Assembly: GCA_964017195.1 (NCBI GenBank) | Contig: CAXHKT010000102.1 | Span: 186,001 to 250,000, forward strand | Reading direction: 5' to 3' | DNA from: Siderastrea radians | Taxonomy: Eukaryota; Cnidaria; Anthozoa; Scleractinia; Rhizangiidae | DNA length: 64,000 nt | Shown: piece after piece, positions 1 through 8,302 of the stretch | Layout: every line of letters begins with the position of its first letter | Numbering within the stretch: the stretch's first letter is position 1 | Notes under the pieces: generated by a model | What the model saw: the letters and a program-made list of their open reading frames with translations, nothing else | Databases searched by the model: none | Told to the model about the DNA's origin: nothing | Position numbers and translations under genes: made by a program

Positions 1-101
1 TGCCCCAAAATGGGGTTTTTTCCCTAAGGATCGCACATATCGCGCTTTCTTTGTACTTTTGCACAAAAGGAACTTTTTTCGGATGGTCCCAAAGGGATTG
101 A
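1..101 (+). repeat. Truncated first monomer (3' part of half A)
   Basis: The window opens at TGCCCCAAAATGGGG, one base before a half-A start, so the array continues to the left. Nothing except satellite is present. Confidence 0.95.
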
Positions 102-337
102 ATGCATTTGGGAGCTTTGTGCATGCAGCGGAGAGCGCCAGTTAGCTTTTTGAGCTTTTTGGGGCCTCAGGGAAGGCCCCAAAATGGGGTTTTTTTCCAC
201 CTTATCGACAAAATCGCAGACTTTCTACACAATAAACTGTTTTTTCTGATAGCCCCGAGGGATTTGCATTATTATTGGGCCAGTGCGCGGCCTTGCGCAG
301 ACAGATTACGCAGATAAGAACACCTTTTTGAGGCTCT

Positions 338-366
338 GGGAATGCCCCAAAATGGGGTTTTTTCCC
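338..366 (+). other. Nested imperfect hairpin at the B/A half boundary
   Basis: The outer arms GGGAA (338-342) and TTCCC (362-366) enclose inner arms CCCC (345-348) and GGGG (354-357) around the loop AAAAT, with an internal loop TG/TTTT. It occupies the equivalent of the strong hairpin's right arm in the other half. Variants GCCCGAAAAT (b), GCCCCCAAAT (f tail) and AATAGGG (e tail) disrupt the inner stem. The 13-bp deletion in monomers 29844, 38380 and 62314 removes its right side. Confidence 0.55.
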
Positions 367-517
367 TAAGGATCGCACATATCGCGCTTTCTTTGTACTT
401 TTGCACAAAAGGAACTTTTTTCGGATGGTCCCAAAGGGATTGAATGCATTTGGGAGCTTTGTGCATGCAGCGGAGAGCGCCAGTTAGCTTTTTGAGCTTT
501 TTGGGGCCTGAGGGAAG
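344..517 (+). repeat. Half-unit A of the monomer (174 bp)
   Basis: It starts at GCCCCAAAATGGGG and runs to the next GCCCCAAAATGGGG at 518. It shares with half B, in the same order: the 14-base start, TTTTTTCC, ATCG/ACA/ATCGC, CTTTCT, CACAA, TTTTTTC-GAT-G-CCC-AGGGATT, TGCATT and TTTTTGAGC. Identity to half B is roughly 60% by eye, with gaps. The 342-bp monomer is therefore an old dimer of a ~170-bp unit whose halves have diverged and are now amplified together. Confidence 0.85.
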
Positions 518-526
518 GCCCCAAAA
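499..526 (+). other. Perfect 11-bp stem-loop at the A/B half boundary
   Basis: The left arm TTTTGGGGCCT (499-509) and right arm AGGCCCCAAAA (516-526) are exact reverse complements around the 6-base loop GAGGGA. The structure is present in nearly every monomer. Loop variants keep it (CAGGGA in variant a, GAGGTA in variant d). Arm variants weaken it: GGTCCC at 31277, 39813, 50413 and 63747; GGCTCC in variant f; AAGGCCT at 32289. It could extrude as a cruciform or fold in a transcript. I see no compensatory base pair that would prove selection on the fold. Confidence 0.8.
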
Positions 527-572
527 TGGGGGTTTTTTCCACCTTATCGACAAAATCGCAGACTTTCTACAC

Positions 573-578
573 AATAAA
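573..578 (+). promoter_or_regulatory. AATAAA hexamer, possible polyadenylation signal per monomer
   Basis: The sequence ACACAATAAACTG occurs once per monomer on the plus strand and is followed within 10 bases by a T-rich run (GTTTTTTCTG). I saw no AATAAA on the minus strand of the consensus. If the array is transcribed rightwards, transcripts could be cleaved every 342 bases. Chance presence of a hexamer in a 342-bp unit is not rare. Confidence 0.25.
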
Positions 579-603
579 CTGTTTTTTCTGATAGCCCCGA
601 GGG

Positions 604-611
604 ATTTGCAT
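604..611 (-). promoter_or_regulatory. POU octamer motif (ATGCAAAT), one per monomer
   Basis: The plus-strand sequence ATTTGCAT at 604-611 is the exact reverse complement of the octamer ATGCAAAT bound by POU-domain (Oct) proteins. It recurs at the same place in every monomer I inspected; neighbouring bases vary (GGG to GAA, GGT or GGG before it, TTA to TCA after it) but the eight bases did not. The expected chance occurrence of one given octamer in a 342-bp monomer on either strand is about 1%, but many motifs could have been looked for. Binding is not shown. Confidence 0.35.
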
Positions 612-615
612 TATT

Positions 616-620
616 ATTGG
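616..620 (-). promoter_or_regulatory. Inverted CCAAT box next to the octamer
   Basis: ATTGG on the plus strand is CCAAT on the minus strand, 4 bases upstream of the octamer in minus-strand orientation. Variant c monomers (2153, 4203, 6253, 12408, 26085, 59923) have ATTGA and so lose it. A CCAAT pentamer is common by chance, so only the pairing with the octamer is notable. Confidence 0.25.
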
Positions 621-625
621 GCCAG

Positions 626-655
626 TGCGCAGCCTTGCGCAGACAGATTGCGCAG
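626..655 (+). repeat. Three TGCGCAG motifs, most variable part of the monomer
   Basis: TGCGCAG starts at 626, 636 and 649 (spacing 10 and 13). Each core TGCGCA is a palindrome. The cluster carries many of the monomer-type markers: GCGCGG and GATTACG (variants a and c), GATTGGGCAGAG (8645, 14800, 27793, 29844 types), GATTGCACAG (9329, 20609), TGCACAG (27290, 52917), GATTGCCC (32914, 41792, 53419) and GACATATTG (34968, 43846, 62984). Confidence 0.7.
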
Positions 656-2152
656 ATAAGAACACCTTTTTGAGCCTCTGGGAATGCCCGAAAATGGGGT
701 TTTTTCCCTAAGGATCGCACATATCGCGCTTTCTTTGTACTTTTGCACAAAAGGAACTTTTTTCGGATGGTCCCAAAGGGATTGAATGCATTTGGGAGCT
801 TTGTGCATGCAGCGGAGAGCGCCAGTTAGCTTTTTGAGCTTTTTGGGGCCTGAGGGAAGGCCCCAAAATGGGGGTTTTTTCCACCTTATCGACAAAATCG
901 CAGACTTTCTACACAATAAACTGTTTTTTCTGATAGCCCCGAGGGATTTGCATTATTATTGGGCCAGTGCGCAGCCTTGCGCAGACAGATTGCGCAGATA
1001 AGAACATCTTTTTGAGCCTCTGGGAATGCCCCAAAATGGGGTTTTTTCCCTAAGGATCGCACATATCGCGCTTTCTTTGTACTTTTGCACAAAAGCAACT
1101 TTTTCCGGATGGTCCCAAAGGGATTGAATGCATTTGGGAGCTTTGTGCATGCAGCGGAGAGCGCCAGTTAGCTTTTTGAGCTTTTTGGGGCCTGAGGGAA
1201 GGCCCCAAAATGGGGGTTTTTTCCACGTTATCGACAAAATCGCAGACTTTCTACACAATAAACTGTTTTTTCTGATAGCCCCGAGGGATTTGCATTATTA
1301 TTGGGCCAGTGCGCAGCCTTGCGCAGACAGATTGGGCAGAGAAGAACACCTTTTTGAGCCTCTGGGAATGCCCCAAAATGGGGTTTTTCCCTAAGGATCG
1401 CAAATATCGCGCTTTCTTTGTACTTTTGCACAAAAGGAACTTTTTTCGGATGGTCCCAAAGGGATTGAATGCATTTGGGAGCTTTGTGCATGCAGCGGAG
1501 AGCGCCAGTTAGCTTTTTGAGCTTTTTGGGGCCTGAGGGAAGGCCCCAAAATGGGGGTTTTTTTCCACCTTATCGACAAAATCGCAGACTTTCTACACAA
1601 TAAACTGTTTTTTCTGATAGCCCCGAGGGATTTGCATTATTATTGGGCCAGTGCGCAGCCTTGCGCAGACAGATTGCGCAGATAAGAACACCTTTTTGAG
1701 CCTCTGGGAATGCCCCAAAACAGGGTTTTTTCCCTAAGGATCGCACATATCGCGCTTTCTTTGTACTTTGGACAAAAGGAACTTTTTTCGGATGGTCCCA
1801 AAGGGATTGAATGCATTTGGGAGCTTTGTCCATGCAACGGAGAGCGCCAGTTAGCTTTTTGAGCTTTTTGGGGCCTGAGGGAAGGCCCCAAAATGGGGGT
1901 TTTTTCCACCTTATCGACAAAATCGCAGACTTTCTACACAATAAACTGTTTTTTCTGATAGCCCCGAGGGATTTGCATTATTATTGGGCCAGTGCGCAGC
2001 CTTGCGCAGACAGATTGCGCAGATAAGAACACCTTTTTGAGCCTCTGGGAATGCCCCCAAATGGGGTTTTTTCCCTAAGGATCGCACATATCGCGCTTTC
2101 TTTGTACTTTTGCACAAAAGGAACTTTTTTCGGATGGTCCCAAAGGGATTGA

Positions 2153-5100
2153 ATGCATTTGGGAGCTTTGTGCATGCAGTGGAGATCGCCAGTTAGCTTT
2201 TTGAGCATTTTGGGGCCTCAGGGAAGGCCCCAAAATGGGGTTTTTTTCCCCCTTATCGACAAAATCGCAGACTTTCTACACAATAAACTGTTTTTTCTGA
2301 TAGCCCCGAGGGATTTGCATTATTATTGAGCCAGTGCGCGGCCTTGCGCAGACAGATTACGCAGATAAGAACACCTTTGAGCCTCTGGGAATGCCCCAAA
2401 ATCGGGTTTTTTCCCTAAGGATCGCACATATCGCGCTTTCTTTGTACTTTTGCACAAAAGGAACTTTTTTCGGATGGTCCCAAAGGGATTGAATGCATTT
2501 GGGAGCTTTGTGCATGCAGCGGAGAGCGCCAGTTAGCTTTTTGAGCTTTTTGGGGCCTGAGGTAAGGCCCCAAAATGGGTGTTTTTTCCACCTTATCGAC
2601 AAAATCGCAGACTTTCTACACAATAAACTGTTTTTTCTGATAGCCCCGAGGGATTTGCATTATTATTGGGCCAGTGCGCAGCCTTGCGCAGACAGATTGC
2701 GCAGATAAGAACACCTTTTTGAGCCTCTGGGAATGCCCCAAAATGGGGTTTTTTCCCTAAGGATCGCACATATCGCGCTTTCTTTGTACTTTTGCACAAA
2801 AGGAACTTTTTTCGGATGGTCCCAAAGGGATTGAATGCATTTAGGAGCTTTGTGCATGCAGCGGAGAGCGCCAGTTAGCTTTTTGAGCTTTTTGGGGCCT
2901 GAGGGAAGGCCCCAAAATGGGGGTTTTTTCCACCTTATCGACAAAATCGCAGACTTTCTACACAATAAACTGTTTTTTCTGATAGCCCCGAGGGATTTGC
3001 ATTATTATTGGGCCAGTGCGCAGCCTTGCGCAGACAGATTGCGCAGATAAGAACACCTTTTTGAGGCTCTGGGAATGCCCCAAAATAGGGTTTTTTCCCT
3101 AAGGATCGCACATATCGCGCTTTCTTTGTACTTTTGCACAAAAGGAACTTTTTTCGGATGGTCCCAAAGGGATTGAATGCATTTGGGAGCTTTGTGCATG
3201 CAGCGGAGAGCGCCAGTTAGCTTTTTGAGCTTTTTGGGGCCTGAGGGAAGGCTCCAAAATGGGGGTTTTTACCACCTTATCGACAAAATCGCAGACTTTC
3301 TACACAATAAACTGTTTTTTCTGATAGCCCCGAGGGATTTGCATTATTATTGGGCCAGTGCGCAGCCTTGCGCAGACAGATTGCGCAGATAAGAACACCT
3401 TTTTGAGCCTCTGGGAATGCCCCCAAATGGGGTTTTTTCCCTAAGGATCGCACATATCGCGCTTTCTTTGTACTTTTGCACAAAAGGAACTTTTTTCGGA
3501 TGGTCCCAAAGGGATTGAATGCATTTGGGAGCTTTGTGCATGCAGCGGAGAGCGCCAGTTAGCTTTTTGAGCTTTTTGGGGCCTCAGGGAAGGCCCCAAA
3601 ATGGGGTTTTTTTCCACCTTATCGACAAAATCGCAGACTTTCTACACAATAAACTGTTTTTTCTGATAGCCCCGAGGGATTTGCATTATTATTGGGCCAG
3701 TGCGCGGCCTTGCGCAGACAGATTACGCAGATAAGAACACCTTTTTGAGGCTCTGGGAATGCCCCAAAATGGGGTTTTTTCCCTAAGGATCGCACATATC
3801 GCGCTTTCTTTGTACTTTTGCACAAAAGGAACTTTTTTCGGATGGTCCCAAAGGGATTGAATGCATTTGGGAGCTTTGTGCATGCAGCGGAGAGCGCCAG
3901 TTAGCTTTTTGAGCTTTTTGGGGCCTGAGGGAAGGCCCCAAAATGGGGGTTTTTTCCACCTTATCGACAAAATCGCAGACTTTCTACACAATAAACTGTT
4001 TTTTCTGATAGCCCCGAGGGATTTGCATTATTATTGGGCCAGTGCGCAGCCTTGCGCAGACAGATTGCGCAGATAAGAACACCTTTTTGAGCCTCTGGGA
4101 ATGCCCGAAAATGGGGTTTTTTCCCTAAGGATCGCACATATCGCGCTTTCTTTGTACTTTTGCACAAAAGGAACTTTTTTCGGATGGTCCCAAAGGGATT
4201 GAATGCATTTGGGAGCTTTGTGCATGCAGCGGAGAGCGCCAGTTAGCTTTTTGAGCTTTTTGGGGCCTGAGGGAAGGCCCCAAAATGGGGGTTTTTTCCA
4301 CCTTATCGACAAAATCGCAGACTTTCTACACAATAAACTGTTTTTTCTGATAGCCCCGAGGGATTTGCATTATTATTGAGCCAGTGCGCGGCCTTGCGCA
4401 GACAGATTACGCAGATAAGAACACCTTTGAGCCTCTGGGAATGCCCCAAAATCGGGTTTTTTCCCTAAGGATCGCACATATCGCGCTTTCTTTGTACTTT
4501 TGCACAAAAGGAACTTTTTTCGGATGGTCCCAAAGGGATTGAATGCATTTGGGAGCTTTGTGCATGCAGCGGAGAGCGCCAGTTAGCTTTTTGAGCTTTT
4601 TGGGGCCTGAGGTAAGGCCCCAAAATGGGTGTTTTTTCCACCTTATCGACAAAATCGCAGACTTTCTACACAATAAACTGTTTTTTCTGATAGCCCCGAG
4701 GGATTTGCATTATTATTGGGCCAGTGCGCAGCCTTGCGCAGACAGATTGCGCAGATAAGAACACCTTTTTGAGCCTCTGGGAATGCCCCAAAATGGGGTT
4801 TTTTCCCTAAGGATCGCACATATCGCGCTTTCTTTGTACTTTTGCACAAAAGGAACTTTTTTCGGATGGTCCCAAAGGGATTGAATGCATTTGGGAGCTT
4901 TGTGCATGCAGCGGAGAGCGCCAGTTAGCTTTTTGAGCTTTTTGGGGCCTGAGGGAAGGCCCCAAAATGGGGGTTTTTTCCACCTTATCGACAAAATCGC
5001 AGACTTTCTACACAATAAACTGTTTTTTCTGATAGCCCCGAGGGATTTGCATTATTATTGGGCCAGTGCGCAGCCTTGCGCAGACAGATTGCGCAGATAA

Positions 5101-8100
5101 GAACACCTTTTTGAGGCTCTGGGAATGCCCCAAAATAGGGTTTTTTCCCTAAGGATCGCACATATCGCGCTTTCTTTGTACTTTTGCACAAAAGGAACTT
5201 TTTTCGGATGGTCCCAAAGGGATTGAATGCATTTGGGAGCTTTGTGCATGCAGCGGAGAGCGCCAGTTAGCTTTTTGAGCTTTTTGGGGCCTGAGGGAAG
5301 GCTCCAAAATGGGGGTTTTTACCACCTTATCGACAAAATCGCAGACTTTCTACACAATAAACTGTTTTTTCTGATAGCCCCGAGGGATTTGCATTATTAT
5401 TGGGCCAGTGCGCAGCCTTGCGCAGACAGATTGCGCAGATAAGAACACCTTTTTGAGCCTCTGGGAATGCCCCCAAATGGGGTTTTTTCCCTAAGGATCG
5501 CACATATCGCGCTTTCTTTGTACTTTTGCACAAAAGGAACTTTTTTCGGATGGTCCCAAAGGGATTGAATGCATTTGGGAGCTTTGTGCATGCAGCGGAG
5601 AGCGCCAGTTAGCTTTTTGAGCTTTTTGGGGCCTCAGGGAAGGCCCCAAAATGGGGTTTTTTTCCACCTTATCGACAAAATCGCAGACTTTCTACACAAT
5701 AAACTGTTTTTTCTGATAGCCCCGAGGGATTTGCATTATTATTGGGCCAGTGCGCGGCCTTGCGCAGACAGATTACGCAGATAAGAACACCTTTTTGAGG
5801 CTCTGGGAATGCCCCAAAATGGGGTTTTTTCCCTAAGGATCGCACATATCGCGCTTTCTTTGTACTTTTGCACAAAAGCAACTTTTTTCGGATGGTCCCA
5901 AAGGGATTGAATGCATTTGGGAGCTTTGTGCATGCAGCGGAGAGCGCCAGTTAGCTTTTTGAGCTTTTTGGGGCCTGAGGGAAGGCCCCAAAATGGGGGT
6001 TTTTTCCACCTTATCGACAAAATCGCAGACTTTCTACACAATAAACTGTTTTTTCTGATAGCCCCGAGGGATTTGCATTATTATTGGGCCAGTGCGCAGC
6101 CTTGCGCAGACAGATTGCGCAGATAAGAACACCTTTTTGAGCCTCTGGGAATGCCCGAAAATGGGGTTTTTTCCCTAAGGATCGCACATATCGCGCTTTC
6201 TTTGTACTTTTGCACAAAAGGAACTTTTTTCGGATGGTCCCAAAGGGATTGAATGCATTTGGGAGCTTTGTGCATGCAGCGGAGAGCGCCAGTTAGCTTT
6301 TTGAGCTTTTTGGGGCCTGAGGGAAGGCCCCAAAATGGGGGTTTTTTCCACCTTATCGACAAAATCGCAGACTTTCTACACAATAAACTGTTTTTTCTGA
6401 TAGCCCCGAGGGATTTGCATTATTATTGAGCCAGTGCGCGGCCTTGCGCAGACAGATTACGCAGATAAGAACACCTTTGAGCCTCTGGGAATGCCCCAAA
6501 ATCGGGTTTTTTCCCTAAGGATCGCACATATCGCGCTTTCTTTGTACTTTTGCACAAAAGGAACTTTTTTCGGATGGTCCCAAAGGGATTGAATGCATTT
6601 GGGAGCTTTGTGCATGCAGCGGAGAGCGCCAGTTAGCTTTTTGAGCTTTTTGGGGCCTGAGGGAAGGCCCCAAAATGGGTGTTTTTTCCACCTTATCGAC
6701 AAAATCGCAGACTTTCTACACAATAAACTGTTTTTTCTGATAGCCCCGAGGGATTTGCATTATTATTGGGCCAGTGCGCAGCCTTGCGCAGACAGATTGC
6801 GCAGATAAGAACACCTTTTTGAGCCTCTGGGAATGCCCCAAAATGGGGTTTTTTCCCTAAGGATCGCACATATCGCGCTTTCTTTGTACTTTTGCACAAA
6901 AGGAACTTTTTTCGGATGGTCCCAAAGGGATTGAATGCATTTGGGAGCTTTGTGCATGCAGCGGAGAGCGCCAGTTAGCTTTTTGAGCTTTTTGGGGCCT
7001 GAGGGAAGGCCCCAAAATGGGGGTTTTTTCCACCTTATCGACAAAATCGCAGACTTTCTACACAATAAACTGTTTTTTCTGATAGCCCCGAGGGATTTGC
7101 ATTATTATTGGGCCAGTGCGCAGCCTTGCGCAGACAGATTGCGCAGATAAGAACACCTTTTTGAGGCTCTGGGAATGCCCCAAAATAGGGTTTTTTCCCT
7201 AAGGATCGCACATATCGCGCTTTCTTTGTACTTTTGCACAAAAGGAACTTTTTTCGGATGGTCCCAAAGGGATTGAATGCATTTGGGAGCTTTGTGCATG
7301 CAGCGGAGAGCGCCAGTTAGCTTTTTGAGCTTTTTGGGGCCTGAGGGAAGGCTCCAAAATGGGGGTTTTTACCACCTTATCGACAAAATCGCAGACTTTC
7401 TACACAATAAACTGTTTTTTCTGATAGCCCCGAGGGATTTGCATTATTATTGGGCCAGTGCGCAGCCTTGCGCAGACAGATTGCGCAGATAAGAACACCT
7501 TTTTGAGCCTCTGGGAATGCCCCCAAATGGGGTTTTTTCCCTAAGGATCGCACATATCGCGCTTTCTTTGTACTTTTGCACAAAAGGAACTTTTTTCGGA
7601 TGGTCCCAAAGGGATTGAATGCATTTGGGAGCTTTGTGCATGCAGCGGAGAGCGCCAGTTAGCTTTTTGAGCTTTTTGGGGCCTCAGGGAAGGCCCCAAA
7701 ATGGGGTTTTTTTCCACCTTATCGACAAAATCGCAGACTTTCTACACAATAAACTGTTTTTTCTGATAGCCCCGAGGGATTTGCATTATTATTGGGCCAG
7801 TGCGCGGCCTTGCGCAGACAGATTACGCAGATAAGAACACCTTTTTGAGGCTCTGGGAATGCCCCAAAATGGGGTTTTTTCCCTAAGGATCGCACATATC
7901 GCGCTTTCTTTGTACTTTTGCACAAAAGGAACTTTTTTCGGATGGTCCCAAAGGGATTGAATGCATTTGGGAGCTTTGTGCATGCAGCGGAGAGCGCCAG
8001 TTAGCTTTTTGAGCTTTTTGGGGCCTGAGGGAAGGCCCCAAAATGGGGGTTTTTTCCACCTTATCGACAAAATCGCAGACTTTCTACACAATAAACTGTT

Positions 8101-8302
8101 TTTTCTGATAGCCCCGAGGGATTTGCATTATTATTGGGCCAGTGCGCAGCCTTGCGCAGACAGATTGCGCAGATAAGAACACCTTTTTGAGCCTCTGGGA
8201 ATGCCCGAAAATGGGGTTTTTTCCCTAAGGATCGCACATATCGCGCTTTCTTTGTTCTTTTGCACAAAAGGAACTTTTTTCGGATGGTCCCAAAGGGATT
8301 GA
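2153..8302 (+). repeat. Six-monomer higher-order repeat, 2,050 bp unit, first array
   Basis: Anchors: 2153 (c-like); 2493 d, 2835 e, 3177 f, 3519 a, 3861 b, 4203 c; 4543 d, 4885 e, 5227 f, 5569 a, 5911 b, 6253 c; 6593 d, 6935 e, 7277 f, 7619 a, 7961 b. Markers: a GGGGCCTCAGGG plus GCGCGG and GATTACG; b GCCCGAAAAT; c TTATTGAGCC and ACACCTTTGAG (2-bp deletion, 340 bp); d GAGGTAAGG (GAGGGAAGG at 6593) and ATGGGTGTTTT; e GGCTCTGGG and AATAGGG; f GGCTCCAAAAT and TTTTTACCACC. Same-type monomers 2,050 bp apart are nearly identical. The third copy ends after b. Confidence 0.93.

Larger units (their letters stand above)
518..685 (+). repeat. Half-unit B of the monomer (168 bp)
   Basis: This is the second half of the internal dimer, from GCCCCAAAATGGGG at 518 to the base before the next half A at 686. 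Relative to half A it lacks about 9 bases around the GTACTTTTG region and 4 around GAATGCATT, and gains a few around the TGCGCAG cluster. It carries AATAAA, the octamer, the inverted CCAAT and the three TGCGCAG motifs, none of which has an exact equivalent in half A. Confidence 0.85.
444..785 (+). repeat. Reference satellite monomer (342 bp)
   Basis: This copy is used to give positions of internal elements. From the anchor at 444 it contains: a tract-free zone with TGCATGCA; two AGCTTTTTG direct repeats (487-503 region); an 11-bp-stem hairpin (499-526); the start of half B (518); AATAAA (573-578); an octamer on the minus strand (604-611); inverted CCAAT (616-620); three TGCGCAG motifs (626-655); the start of the next half A (686); and a near-palindrome CTTTTGCACAAAAG. 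By hand count there are 160 G/C in 342 bases. About 12 CpG are present in the consensus. This copy carries one private feature of variant b, GCCCGAAAAT instead of GCCCCAAAAT at 686. Confidence 0.95.
102..2152 (+). repeat. Left segment: copy of the 7.6-9.2 kb block, then mixed monomers
   Basis: Anchors are 102 (a), 444 (b), 786, 1128, 1469 and 1811. From about 100 to about 1,700 it matches 7,619-9,220 at an offset of 7,517 bp (22 monomers), including the a-b pair and the AAAAGCAAC and GATTGGGCAGAG markers. It departs at about 1,720 (AAAACAGGG instead of AAAATGGGG). The 1811 monomer, with TTGGACAAAAGG just before it and CATGCAACGG inside it, matches those at 25743 and 59581. Confidence 0.85.

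Noticed and set aside
102..317. Short open frames of 60-159 codons on both strands in nearly every monomer
   Set aside because: 342 is a multiple of three, so any chance open frame recurs in each copy. Frames overlap on both strands, break at the 1-13 bp indels, show no domain or signal I recognise, and substitutions show no codon pattern. They are products of the repeat.
758..779. Possible CENP-B box near TTTCGGATGGTCCC
   Set aside because: The motif requires TTCG, four bases, A, two bases, CGGG. Here G stands at the A position and CCAA replaces CGGG. The minus strand (CCCGAGGG, CCCGAAAA) also fails. No CENP-B box is present in the consensus.
444..785. tRNA- or SINE-derived unit with Pol III A/B boxes
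   Set aside because: No B box (GGTTCGANTCC-like) or cloverleaf could be found on either strand; the closest stretch, GGTCCCAAAGGGATT, does not match.
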